Source: Motacilla alba alba (Eukaryota > Chordata > Aves > Passeriformes > Motacillidae). Taken from it: DNA of 64,000 nucleotides. This document shows, one piece after another, positions 50,101 to 61,060 of the stretch. The stretch is taken from positions 82,275,801 through 82,339,800 of the forward strand of contig NC_052017.1 in the NCBI RefSeq assembly GCF_015832195.1, written 5' to 3'. Under the pieces are notes generated by a model, which was not told the DNA's origin, made no database searches, and saw only the letters and a list, made by a program, of their open reading frames with translations. Within the stretch, counting starts at the first letter, position 1; the number at the start of each line of letters is the position of its first letter. The translations under genes and the position numbers were made by a program.

Positions 50101-51125
50101 TTATGATGTATAAAAACAGAACTTTGTAGTTGCAAATGAACTATAAATGTGCTTGGAAATGAAAGATTTTGTGAATGTGTCAAGAAAGTTGGAAATTAAA
50201 ATAAGAAAAAAGTTGCAAGACATGTTTTGTGTAGACTTTGATTGTCCAAAAGGGGAAAAGCTGTAAAATAAAATTATTGATTAAAACCCATTTCATTTTC
50301 CCATGCAAGCAAACATACTGTGGTATGTTCTAAACAGATCAGAATCTATATTCCTCAGTGTGGGAAAACAGAAGTAAAAAAATCTTGCTGCAAACACACT
50401 AAATGGATTTTGACCTGATCTAACAGGTATGAGTAAGGAGCCTGGTGTTTGGTGTGCAAGGCTGCACAGCTGCAGATCATATATTGGCAGGAAACACTGG
50501 ACTTTTTTATTGAAACCATGACAGAAGCATTTGAAGGATAAAAATGACAGTCATCCCTCTCATGTCTGCCACTCAAGCCTTTAAAAAGATCTCACCAGTA
50601 CAAGAAAGAGAGACACAAATGGAATTTTTCTGCCCAAATATATACTTTGGTATGATATTATTTAAAGAAATGCAACAACCTGTCGGAACTCAGAATGTCC
50701 CACAGACATTCTCGGACGTTCCAGACCCAGGTCAAAAGCATCTGAGACCCTGGCATGCAGCCAGAGACCCCTGTGGTTTTGAATCTGACCCATGGAACAG
50801 TTTACCAACTTTGCAGGAAGAACAAGAAGTCACAAAAGTTTAGATATTGTAGTAGAAGTAGTCACAAGTAAAGGGTAGGATTTCTGAGTGCTGTATAGGG
50901 GGATTTTTAGCCTTGTACGCAGGGGTCCAGGTTTTGTACATGGGGGTCAGGGGATTCTAAGATGGAGGGATTTGGGTGTGCCCTGTCCTCTTTCTTTCTC
51001 CTTCTTAGCCTCCATGTCTTTGGTGGTGTTGGCACTCACAGATTGGTTTAGAGTAGAAAGTCACTATTCAATATAGATAGTAGGCATTGGGGAAAAAGTA
51101 TAAACATGTAGTACGTAATATATGA

Positions 51126-51132
51126 TATAAAA
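51126..51132 (+). promoter_or_regulatory. TATA box of the ERVK-like LTR
   Basis: TATAAAA lies 95 bases upstream of the AATAAA of the same LTR, as expected for the U3 promoter. Whether it still drives transcription is unknown. Confidence 0.75.
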
Positions 51133-51226
51133 GATGGCACCAGCCCCCTGAGAGGGCAGAGTGCCTTTGTCTGAGCTGCTGAACAGGCCACAGCAGTTCA
51201 GGAGAAGAATCTTGTAGATAACCAAC

Positions 51227-51232
51227 AATAAA
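51227..51232 (+). terminator. Polyadenylation signal of the ERVK-like LTR
   Basis: AATAAA within ACCAACAATAAACAACC, in the R region of the LTR, on the same strand as the TATA box. Confidence 0.75.
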
Positions 51233-51345
51233 CAACCTTGAGAACAGACAACAGAAGACTACTGAGTCTTTCTTCGAAGGCACGGGTTGGAGGAGGGACT
51301 TTTCCATCTTTCGGGGTCATCCCAATCCGGGGGTGAAACCCCACA

Positions 51346-51822
51346 ACAACCCAGCCAGGTACAGTGTCGTGGCAGAGTTCAGAGAGTCACAGGAACTATT
51401 TAACAGCTGACAGCAAAGGAATCTGGTCCAGAAAGCATGGCCTGTTTAGTTGCTAATATGCTACATATATTTTCATTGTTTTCAGCTGATCCTCACAAAT
51501 TTCTAATAACTTTGCTTTATATCTGAGCCTCTAACATCACTTCTTGGTTTTGTGATATACTCAGAGATATATCTGGGGAAGAATGCAAAATGAGCTTCCA
51601 GGTTCAGAGGAGTCAGCCTTAATCCAGAGAGATTTTATAACTAACAGCAACAGAATATTACAAAGCTGTAAGCATGATGTTTTCATGGGGCTGGAGCACT
51701 TTGTGGGTCAGATGCATTGCAAACAGACCTTTCAAAGGTGGAGGTAGCAAGTCATCAGGACTGTCCATGTTCAGAATTTGTAAACTTCCATTTTGCAAAG
51801 CCTCACCACAAGAAAAAAAAAA
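51346..51822. other. Unique spacer
   Basis: The first six bases are the right copy of the LTR target-site duplication. No gene is seen. A run of about 12 A lies near 51812-51823, just before the plus-strand CR1 fragment. Confidence 0.6.
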
Positions 51823-51947
51823 AGGCCAGGTTCTACAGGGCTTTGAGCAACCTGGTCTGGTGAAAGGTGTACTTGCCCATTGCAGAGGGGTTAGAATGAG
51901 GTGATCTTCAATGTCCCTTTCAAAATAAACCAGTCTTTGATTCTAAA
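51823..51947 (+). mobile_element. CR1 LINE fragment, 3' end, plus orientation
   Basis: GGCCAGG, then GGGCTTTGAGCAACCTGGTC, GTGAAAGGTGTACTTGCCCA, GTGATCTTCAATGTCCCTTTC and CCAGTCTTTGATTCTAAAT follow the CR1 3' region in the sense direction, ending in a worn version of the ATTCTATG-type terminus. It is the only one of the eight CR1 copies on the plus strand. About 125 bases remain, with no coding sequence. Confidence 0.9.
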
Positions 51948-54900
51948 TCTGGGTTCCTTACCCAGCATGTGAGATTCTGGGTAGCAGAAGTTAGTTATTT
52001 CACCTGATCATGAGGCATAAACCTTTGCTATAAACTGAGGTGAATGATAAAACCCAGTAGAAAGTGACTTCAGACTGAGTGTGACCAAAACCACTTCTCT
52101 CCACAATATTTAAAACAGACATAAATTTAAGAAAGATAATCCTGGCATAATCAAAATGCTAATAATCATTAGCAGAAAAAAAGCAGGGAGGAAAAAAAGA
52201 CCAAACTTCAAGCACAGCTGGAGAAGCTGTCTCCTAGACATGTCATACTGTCTCTAGAAAGTGCCCAAGGGATTGTGGTTTTTTTCCTGTATTTAGGGAA
52301 AATATGTATTGCTTGTTATAGTGATAAAGGCACATTAGAGCAGGCTGAATCCAAAATGACATTTTATTTTGTGAGCAATTTGAAAGTCAAGTATTACACA
52401 CGATATCCAGAAGACATGCGTTTACAAATGAGGCTGATTTCCAACACTGATAGTAAGAGCCAGTTTATCCCCAGGAACTAAGATCATAGATAAGAACAGT
52501 ATGTTAGGAAAGAGGCCACAAGTCTTAGGTAGAGAGAAATTCTGCCTGGCTGACCTTCAGGAGTCCCAGGAGCGTGCTGTCAGGGCCCTGGTTTCTTCCC
52601 TTCTCCTTCTCTCCCCCAGCAATTTAGCAGCCCTCACACACAGGCAGTGTCCTGGAAGACATCAGTGAGCATGGAGACACAAGGTAGTCTGATGCACTTA
52701 GTATATTTGTCTTCTCAAAAAGCTTTTGAACATATTTTTTATTAAGGAAAAAGAAATCTCCATGAGACTGGAAGAAAAAATATTTTATTGACTGAAGTTT
52801 ATTAATAGGTGGGAAGCAAACTGTAGGTCTTAAAGACCAACTTCAGAGTGATGAAGGATCAACAGTGGAATTCTTTAAGAATCAGTGCTGGAAGTGGATT
52901 TATTGAATCACCATTACTGAAACACCATCATGGACCTGGAAAATAAACCAACAATGAAGTCTCAAAATCTGAGAGGATGCAGAGATCTCTCAAAGTCCTT
53001 CTAAAGGGCTGCAGGAAATCCCTCTTCAGTAAAGCTTGATTCCATCAGTAAAGAAGTAGCAGATGAGCTTCAGTGTAGCCAAATGTAAGGCAAAGGGAAA
53101 ATAATCTGAACTCTGCTTACCTGCAGCTGAACTCACTCCTACTGGTTACAGCTCAGACTCCTGGGGTTGTCTCGGCATATTGTGTAAAAATAGGCCAGAA
53201 AAATTAGGGATATGTTTAGGACAGCATAAGGAAAAACATGGGAGAGGCCATCATTTTGCCGCTGTATACACCCTCAAGGTACCCTGTCTCACGTATTGCA
53301 CAGGGTAAGAGAAGGTGCAGAAAGGACAACTAAATAGTCTAAGAGGAGTAGGACATCAAACATCTCTTAAGAGACAATACCTTCCCATAATCACAATGTT
53401 CTGTATTGGTGTATCTTTTCAGGAGCAAAAAAACCCATAAAACACCTTCCTTAGGAAATTTTAAGTCCAAGTGACGGCAGCTTTTAATGCTATCGTTATT
53501 ATCAGCTTTCAAAGTGGCATTAGATTTTTTCCTATAACTTTGCCTGAAACTTTAATAAACTATTCAAACAAAAAAGTGTCTATCTTACATGTCTCCCTAC
53601 TTACAATATTAATATTATACCAAATTAATATTTGAGAGAGAGAGAGAGAGAGAGAGAGCACTCATGTTTTACACCCAGGTACCTCAGTTTGCTACCAGAG
53701 GAACAAAGGGGAAATTTTGAAAAAAATGGATAAATACTGTTCTCTGTATCTTTCAAAGTGCATTTTATTCTGGCTCTTCAGGTGTAGCCAGTACAAGTAT
53801 GGAATTTGCCATGTTATTTCAAGTTAGATTCCTAAATATAATAATTGAACAGATGCTATGGCAGCATAAACAGACATAAATAATTGGAGAAAACAAAAAT
53901 GATTGCCCCAACCAGGAGAAATAAGCCAATGTCCAGGCACAGAGAAATTGTTGCTTGTCAGAATGGCAGCTGGCAACTTTGCTTTTTTTCTACTTTTTCT
54001 CCAGCCAAATTGCCTATCATTTTGGGCTTAATATTTTATTAGGAATTGCAGCCAAGGGGGATATTCAATATTTGGCCCAATTTTTCTAGGCTGTTAAAAG
54101 AGTGGATCACTTGCCATCAACGGGAAAGGAAAAAAAAAATAAATGCTTTAACCTGTGGCTATTGAAGGAGCTATTGGGAGCTATGATTACTAAACATCAG
54201 GGACAAGTTCTTGATAATGGTATGGAAAATTGTTTTGATATGCAGAATGGAAACTCCTTTACTGAGCGACCCGATGAGCACCAATAATTTATGCTTTTTG
54301 GGATCAGAGAAGCAAAATCAGTTTTATACTTGTCTCAAAAAGAAATATCAGGTGCATGGTAGAGAAAAGACTTAGGTCTGTTACTACACACATACATATT
54401 CATGATTATTTGGGGTCAATGTCATCACAGAGGTAGTTGCAGGGCATTAGAAGGAATTTTGAAACAAAAGTGGAATTACCTTAAAAAGAAATAAAGAGGA
54501 ATGAAAAGCAGTAGTGGAGGTTGAGAAACCCTGGAATGGTGGCAGACCCTTGATGAAGGAACCTTGCTATGAATGTCATGCCTGGCTGGCAGCACGGGCA
54601 GCATGTGGGACTCCCCCCAGCCCCAAGTTGCTTGGGGTCATGGGAACTGTCTCACCATCCAGACTGTGTGGAGCTTCAGGGTCACACATAGGACCAGAGA
54701 GCCCCCAACAGCCATGGGAGAAAGGGGAAAAATGGGGCAACCCATCCTCCCCAAAGGAAGGATGAGAACCTGCCAGCACAGCTGCAGTGGGGGAGGGTGG
54801 GAGCAGATGGGCCATGTGCCCACGGCAGTGCAAGCACCTGTGTGTGGGTGGGATTAGAGCTTCTTGTGATTGATGCTAGAAAGGTGTTCCAGGAGCTGTA

Positions 54901-54948
54901 GGTGTTTATTAGCATTTCATAATTCACTGAATTCCAGTTAATTATCAA
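51948..54948. other. Unique non-coding stretch with GA microsatellite
   Basis: No gene is recognised. A GA microsatellite lies at 53634-53658. The patch at 54510-54860 is clearly richer in G+C and gives overlapping frames on both strands (83 to 103 codons) with Pro, Gly and Ser-rich peptides and no motif. This is what GC-rich non-coding DNA produces, since stop codons are rare there. A unique AT-rich segment near 53980-54100 resembles conserved non-coding DNA. Confidence 0.55.
53634..53658 (+). repeat. (GA)n microsatellite
   Basis: Twelve uninterrupted GA units in 25 bases. Simple repeat. Confidence 0.97.
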
Positions 54949-55092
54949 AGAATCATAGATTGGGTTGGGCTGGAAGGGACCTTTAAAGCTCATCTAGTCC
55001 AAGGCCCCTGCAATGAGCAGGGACATCTTCTAACCAAGGCTGGTTAAAGCCATGTCCAACCTGATGTTTCCAGAATGGAGCATCTACCACGT
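54949..55092 (-). mobile_element. CR1 LINE fragment, 3' end, minus orientation
   Basis: The plus strand reads AATCATAGATTGGGTTGGGC, then TGGAAGGGACCTTTAAAGC, TCATCTAGTCCAAGGCCCC, GAGCAGGGACATCTTC, CCAAGGCTGGTTAAAGCC and CCAGAATGGAGCATCTACCA. This is the reverse complement of a CR1 3' region in the same order as the 32239 copy. It is truncated after about 145 bases. Confidence 0.93.
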
Positions 55093-56505
55093 ACAACTTG
55101 TAAAAAATTAAAATGCTTTCACTGCAGTTATTAAACCAATAAACAAATTTGGTTAAACTATAGGAACTGTGCAGGTTTTTCCCTGTGCCAAAATTCTGTT
55201 GAACAGCATAGGAAATCTATTAAATTCATCAGGAAAAATAAAGGCTTGGGTCATGAGCTTAAGTACTTGCTGGCTTCTGGGTCAGTAATTTTTAAGAAAA
55301 TGAGATGTGCATTATTTCATTAATGGTACTTTTGGTGTGTTAGCAGAATAGCACAGAGTAGAAGAGCAAGGCAGGAGGGAATAAGGGGTCAACAGTGACT
55401 TCCTGCTGGACCCAGCCCCAAGAAAAACTAAAGTAACTGTGAAAATCATAATCTCTGTCCCTGGGACAAGGATCTGTTAGGACTCATATGGTATAACGGG
55501 GTTAAATTGCATTATGAATTAGCTAACACTAACACTATGAGAAAACTCACTGTTTGTGCTTTGTGTAGCCATTTATATGACAACTCCTGGCTGCACTCTG
55601 TGAGGGGAGTGAAGTAATTATAAAGGGGAGGATGAAACTTGGCAGCCAAAGAGATGTGTAGCTGCCTAGAAAGAAAACTGGATGCGTTCACAGGCAGCCA
55701 CAGAGTGCACTAAGCCTTGGAAAGCCTGGCAGGCTGAGATGAAAGGCTACCTCAGCAAAAGAAACAGAAGCATGGGAGCAGGTCTGGGAAGCCCAAGAGG
55801 CAGTTCCTTGTGAGGACTCAGATCCAGAAATATGGGGTGGATATATCTGCAAGTCCAAGGATGATGATGATGGAGAGTGCAGTGTAACATTTATGCAGAC
55901 ACAAAAAATAAATAACCAAAAACCACAAAAAAACCTGGCCATCACCACTGTGGGGAAGAGAAAGAAGTGAATTATATATGGGTCTTCAGAGTGAATATAT
56001 TATTCAAATGAAGTTTAACACCACCATGGAAAAAAGTGATTTCAAACTATGATGTCAGGTCACAAAAATAGATCATTATGAGGAATAATGGAGGGCTAGG
56101 GAATTTTATGAAAAGCATGAGAGATATCAAGTACTCCCAAAGAGTACTTTGATACCTCAAAGAAGATGGGGAATCTTCAGGTCTATCTCTAAAACTTATT
56201 AAAATTTAGAGGCAAAAAGTTGAAAGTGGGGTTATGGTGATAGAAGGTGTGAAAGTCTTAAAATTAGAACTTGGATTGGAAAAAAGGTTATTTGATGACA
56301 TAAGTACAGCAGTTTTTGATCTGATACATGATTCCTTAAAGAACTTATCATGCTATAAAATACAGGAACAACTCTGTATGGAAATGCAGGTATCCATATC
56401 TCATGTAATTACCGGGTAGAGCAGGAGGTACTGGATGGACTGCCAAGGAAAGGTAAGTCACATGCCTTATCTGAAATTATGAAACAGGGCAGGTGTCAGC
56501 TGCAG
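55093..56505. other. Unique non-coding stretch
   Basis: No gene or recognised repeat. The central part (about 55370-55950) is somewhat richer in G+C, with no LTR ends or CR1 words. A 61-codon plus frame (56234-56419) has no motif. Confidence 0.55.
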
Positions 56506-56583
56506 TGATACCTTAAAGACCTTGAAATAAAACAACACTCTTTTGAGACAAAATTAGTATAGGAGGTAATATAAAGGCTGGTC

Positions 56584-56589
56584 TTTATT
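56584..56589 (-). terminator. LTR polyadenylation signal AATAAA
   Basis: AATAAA on the minus strand within CCAATAAAGACCAGCC, placed as expected for the R region. Confidence 0.6.
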
Positions 56590-56653
56590 GGAGGCCTCCA
56601 GGAACAGATATGGAAAATGCCTAAAATACCAACACCCACATGGGTGAATACAG

Positions 56654-56660
56654 TTTTATA
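56654..56660 (-). promoter_or_regulatory. TATA box of the LTR
   Basis: TATAAAA on the minus strand lies about 65 bases upstream of AATAAA on the same strand, normal U3/R spacing for a short-R LTR. Confidence 0.6.
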
Positions 56661-56979
56661 AGTTTAGCAAATTAACATAACTGACAAAAATCATTAATTA
56701 GAAGCACAAATGATGAAGTAATGCCCCCTTTTGGTTCCACCTCTCCTGGTAGCCCCCCTTTAGATAGGAGCTAAACTTTGTTTATGAAAATGTGACTTGA
56801 AGAGCTGGTTTCAACCTTGGCTCCCAAGAAGAATCAAGATAGGATAGGGGCTTTGGGTCTCCTGGCATTTGGAGCCTCAGGAATGTGTTCTGTCTTTCTG
56901 CCTGTCAGGGTAGGGAAAAGGATGGAGAAAAGTACTAGAACTAGCTACAAACTATGTAACTGTACAACAATAATCTACA

Positions 56980-58524
56980 GAGCTATAAACATATATATGA
57001 AGTAAATATAAAAGCAAAAATCATTCTGGCATCAGTAGGATCGGTCTGGAAAATAAAGGCAGGGATAAAACCAGTTAAGTCTCCGTAAGAGATGGTTAAA
57101 ACTACTTTTACCACAACACAGTGAAACAGCTTAGCTGGTTGGGTCTTTAAGGCTGTGATTGTGCCCTTGTCTGTTATACACATTGAGTATTGGCTTAAGA
57201 AATTGTGAGGTATGTGGGGATACACATGGAAGTAAAATGGCAGTATACACACACTGTGCTAAAATTATTTGGTTAAATTATGCAAACAAGCAAACAGGGA
57301 AATTTTCCCCAGTGACATTAACCCACTACAGTTTTGATGGTTGTTGTGAGTTTTTTATTGAAGAGTGCTTTTTCCTTTTTAATTCTTTGCATGCATTGTG
57401 CCGAACAGTATTGTGTCAAAACTGAGTAAAGAGAAAAACAGGAAGAACAGGAAGAAACACAACCCTGTCTCATTATGCAAGTCTGGCCTGAAGCATGGTC
57501 AATTTTCCTCTCTTCTGAGGAAAAGAAGTCCACTTTGCAATCCAGTCGAGAAAATCAGGTTACACTCAGTGTAGCCCTGATCCAATGCCCGCTGCACATG
57601 CAGACACAAGCATGTGTGTGTGCGTTCACACACTCAGCACGAGCAGCAAAGTCATTCCCTTTGGAAATGATAAGACAATTTCAAGAATACAGATGCAGAG
57701 AAAATTCCTGCATGGGTTTTCCTTCAGGTTATGAGATAATGATTTATTTTCCAAGGAAGTGTCTCAGCATCATATTCATAATTTCCCACCATGATGGTAA
57801 CAAGAGCACAGAGTGGTAAAAGTGAATTTTGGCCTCTGATTTTATTCTTCTTCTCAGGCCCTGTGTCTAGCCAGTCTGAACTTGGACTATTGAATGAATG
57901 AAGAATGCAAAGTTCTTGCTCTATACAATCAAGCTTATCCTAACTGTAATGAGATGGAAATGCATTCTTGACTCATGTATTTTGTTTATATTGTATTGAC
58001 CATGAAATCCTGTCTTTCCATGGGGACTGTCAATCATGGATTTACATTGTGTGATGAGAAAGGATATGGTTATTTTGAAGGATTTCTCATAAAAAACACC
58101 AGCTACAAAACACAAAGGAGAAAAAGATAATATTACGGCTAAATAATGAAAAAAATACAAAAAATTCCTTTCTCAGTATGTCAAGGTCAGCTGGAATAAG
58201 TACTGTTTATTTAAGTTTAAAAGTAGATTTTCAGTTCAGAACTTTTGTCCACTAGTTTCTTAAAATGGTTTTCTTGTACAGAAGCCAAGATTTGCCCTAG
58301 GTCTTGGGAGTTTTTTAAAATGCATAACGTTAGAGTTAGTAATGCCAATTTTCTGTCTTCTACTGGTTGACTATCAAAATTTTGGCTTATAAACTGGGCA
58401 GGGAAAGCACATGAGTTTATCCAGGCATGCAAACCTGATAGGTGTAAGTTCATTGTCACTGTTCATTGTCACAGCTTCAAGACACATTGCAGAAAGATAC
58501 AACAGCATATCATTCAGTGTTTAA
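56980..58524. other. Unique non-coding stretch
   Basis: No gene or recognised repeat. A 114-codon plus frame (57475-57819) starts at ATG but has no domain-like feature. I treat it as chance. Confidence 0.55.
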
Positions 58525-59597
58525 TGTTGAGTTGACCCTGGCTGGATGCCAAGTGTCCAGCAAAACATTCTGTTACTCCCCTCCTCAGCTGGGCAGGCAA
58601 GAGAGAATGCAACAAAAGGATTGTGGGTTGAGATAAGGGCAGGGAGAGATTTCTCAACAGGTGCTATCATGGGCAAAACGGACTTGACTTTTGGGAACTA
58701 GTTTAAATTAAATTATCGTATCTGAGTAAGGAAATAAAAACAAATCTTAAAAGCATCTTTCTCCTACCCTTTCCTTCTTCCTCAAATTAATTCCTCTCAA
58801 TTTTCTCTCCCTCCTCAACACCAGATCCCCAGGGGGCAGGGAATGGGGTCTGTGGTCGTTCATAACACATCGGCTCTGCAGCTCCTTCCTCTTCAGCGGG
58901 AGGACTTCTCACACTGTTCTCCTGCTCCAGCATGGGCTCCCTGCCATGGGAGACAGTCCTCCACAAGCTTTTCCAATGTGAGCCCTTTCCAGAAGTTGCA
59001 ATTTTTCCCAAACTGTTTCAGTGTGGGTTGCTTCTATGGGATACTGTCATATAGAAACCAGCTGCCCCAATATGGATCCCTCTTGAGGTTACAATTCCTG
59101 CCACTAAAACTGCTTCAACGGGATCTTTTCTCTCTTCAGGGTCAAAGGAAGTTGCTAGGAAGCTGCTCCAGTTGTGGTTTCCCAGTGTGTCATAGCCTCC
59201 TTCAGGCATCCTCCTGCTCCACAGGCTGCAGGTGGATCTCTGCTCCATTATGCACCTCCATGTAGAACAGCTGCCTCACCACTGCCTTCACCATGGGCTC
59301 CAGGCGAATCTCTGCTCCAGTTCCTGGAGCACCTCTTCACCCTCCTTCTGCACTGCAGGACTGTTTTTCTCACATATCCTCACTTCTCTGCCTGCTGATA
59401 TCTTGCAAATTTCTTTTCTCACTTCTTAAACATGATATCCCAGAGGTACAACCACTGTTGCTGCTGGATTCAGCTTTGGGCAGTGGTGAGTCCATCCTGG
59501 AGTCAGCTGGAATTGGCTGTGCTAGACATGGGGAAAGCTTCTGGCAGCTTCTCACAGAAGCCACCTCTGTGGCCCCTTGCCATGCAAACTCAATACA
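58525..59597 (-). mobile_element. LTR of an avian endogenous retrovirus, minus orientation, copy B
   Basis: On the minus strand this runs from TGTATTGAGTTTGCATGGC (plus end 59597) to CCAGGGTCAACTCAACA (plus start 58525), about 1.07 kb. It is the same family as 30583-31677. Shared words in the same order include TTGACCCTGGCTGGAT, GGCTGCAGGTGGATCTCTGC (plus 59223 here), CCTGGAGCACCTC and a CAGAAGCCACCTCTGTGGCC-like stretch. The two copies differ by many substitutions and small indels, so they are independent old insertions. The interior carries repeated CTCCAGCATGGGCTCC-like words. No target-site duplication is visible: TTTAA on the left, CCTGT on the right. The 140-codon plus frame at 58843-59265 comes from the low stop density of this C+T-rich LTR and is not a gene. 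Confidence 0.93.
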
Positions 59598-61014
59598 CCT
59601 GTAAACCTGCAAAGGAAATGCATTTCTTTAAATGCTTGAAGCCTCAATGTGATTCTGATGTTAGGTCCAGAGCATGTAGTCTAGTACTAAATTTATTCCA
59701 AGTCTAGGGTTCAGCCTATGTGCCCAGCATCAGGACAGTGTTTTTTCACTTTACAGAAGTGCAAGAGACATTCCCAAATGGCTGCCAAGTATCTGGGTGC
59801 TCATATTGAGTAATCAGTAATCAAAGTGAAAAGGTGCAAGTAATTTTTTCTTGTTTTGTATCCTTTAATATTTACTTGGCTTTAGATTCTGACATATAAT
59901 CCAAAAATAATTTATACACTGTAGTTAAAAAAAAAAAAATTAAACCTACATTTGTCCAGCTTTTGGTATTTATATAAGAACAGTTGAATGAAGTGTCCTT
60001 TCATATAATCTAACAGGATTTTGCATGACATATTATGCTTTGAAACTTAATTTTACTGTATATTTTCTCTTATGCATAAATCTGGTGGCTTGATTTTTTC
60101 TTATGTATGGGTTCATCATTATTTATGATTTTATTTTTAACTTTTCTATGAAATCTCTTTAAACCAATTTCTACAATGGTTCAAACAAACAATGAATCAC
60201 TGGTTCAAGTGATGCTGTGCCAGTTTGTTTCAGAAGAGAATTTGGGCAAGATGAAATTAAGCTTTTTATTTCTCTGTTGATTTTCTAAATGTTCAAAAAT
60301 GAGGGGGGAAAGCAGTTTTATTATAATCAAATATCAGAGACTGACCGACAGCTCTAACTAAGACAACAAAATCATTGCCATTCAGTGAAGCAGAATTAGC
60401 CCCTAAGTGGAACTCTGAACCTACTCTGTTGTTGCCATGTATTCTTGAGTAAGAGTCTTGGTCTACCTTTGCAGAGCTCAAATGGTCTTTGAACCTTCTG
60501 TGGTTTTGTCCACAGTCCATGCAGTCTCTATCCCTGTTGACGCCTAAGAAAAGTTCTTAAAGTAACTGCTTGGATGTGCTTACTGAAAAAGCTTATGACT
60601 CAGTTGTTTCTTTTTGTCTCAGTGTCTTTTCTATTCCAGAAATTGCAACCTGCTCCAGCTGCTCCAAGCTACTCGGGGGGCAAAGCTATCTCCAGCATGG
60701 AACTCACCTCCCCTGGTTGCTGTGTTTATCACAGGATGCTACTAGTGACATCGCCTCGAGTAAAACTCATCGGTGTTCACGCTTAAGTGTCAGCTGGCAC
60801 AGTGAAAAGGATATGCCATATCACAAAATACTATTTAGAAAACAAATTATAATGTATATTAGGGAGGAAAACAAACTAAATTGCAAAAAGAACAGGATGT
60901 CAGACCCTCCATGCTATGCAAAGTCCTGAATATTTTCATTTGTTGTTAATGTAAACCCTGTCACTGACATCTCCCTGGTCCTGCTTGAGTTTTTCCCTGT
61001 GGTTGGGGTCACAC

Positions 61015-61060
61015 TATATATATATATATATATATAGATAGATAGATATAGATATATATT
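61015..61060 (+). repeat. Compound TA / TAGA microsatellite
   Basis: About ten TA units pass into GATA/TAGA units and back to TATATA over 46 bases. Simple repeat with no coding meaning. Confidence 0.95.

Larger units (their letters stand above)
43687..50680. other. Unique non-coding stretch
   Basis: No gene is recognised. If the preceding exon is real, the first 400 bases could be its 3' untranslated region, ending near AATAAA at 44074-44079. A T/G-rich run lies at 48951-49010 and a T-box-like inverted motif at 47163-47180. The patch at 46395-46740 is richer in G+C and gives frames on both strands up to 110 codons, none with a known motif. Confidence 0.55.
50681..51345 (+). mobile_element. 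Solo LTR with exact 6-bp target-site duplication, ERVK-like
   Basis: The element begins TGTCGGAACTCAG and ends GTGAAACCCCACA, 665 bp with TG...CA ends. It is flanked by ACAACC at 50675-50680 and again at 51346-51351, an exact 6-bp target-site duplication. A 6-bp duplication is typical of ERVK (betaretrovirus-like) integrases. A TATA box (TATAAAA, 51126-51132) and an AATAAA (51227-51232), 95 bases further on, give a normal U3-R-U5 order on the plus strand. The R-U5 part contains GAGTCTTTCTTCGAAGG and CGGGGTCATCCC. No internal region or second LTR exists, so it is a solo LTR formed by recombination between the two ends of a provirus. The exact duplication and intact signals point to the youngest insertion in the window. 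Frames within it (for example 50544-50843) are incidental. Confidence 0.96.
56506..56979 (-). mobile_element. Probable endogenous retrovirus LTR, minus orientation
   Basis: On the minus strand the sequence shows a TATA box (TATAAAA at 56654-56660), then AATAAA at 56584-56589 in CCAATAAAGACCAGCC about 65 bases downstream, and a U5-like stretch that could end GGTATCA at 56506. Upstream lies several hundred bases of U3-like sequence, including an AAGGGGGGCTACC patch. The U3 start is uncertain: TGTAGATTATTG (plus end 56979) or TGTTGTACAG (plus end 56969) are both possible. No target-site duplication is convincing. CTGCAG before 56506 resembles CTACAG at 56975-56980, but the geometry does not fit an LTR end. 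No internal genes are attached. Confidence 0.72.

Noticed and set aside
50544..50843. 99-codon frame starting just before the ERVK-like LTR
   Set aside because: Most of it is LTR sequence. It crosses the target-site duplication and has no domain.
54510..54860. Cluster of overlapping frames on both strands in a GC-richer patch
   Set aside because: Overlap in several frames on both strands is the signature of low stop density in GC-rich DNA. Peptides are Pro/Gly/Ser-rich without motifs. No CpG-island-scale promoter or splice sites were seen.
58843..59265. 140-codon open frame on the plus strand
   Set aside because: It lies wholly inside the 58525-59597 LTR and is antisense to it. The C+T-rich LTR has few stop codons by composition. 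The related LTR at 30583-31677 gives similar accidental frames.
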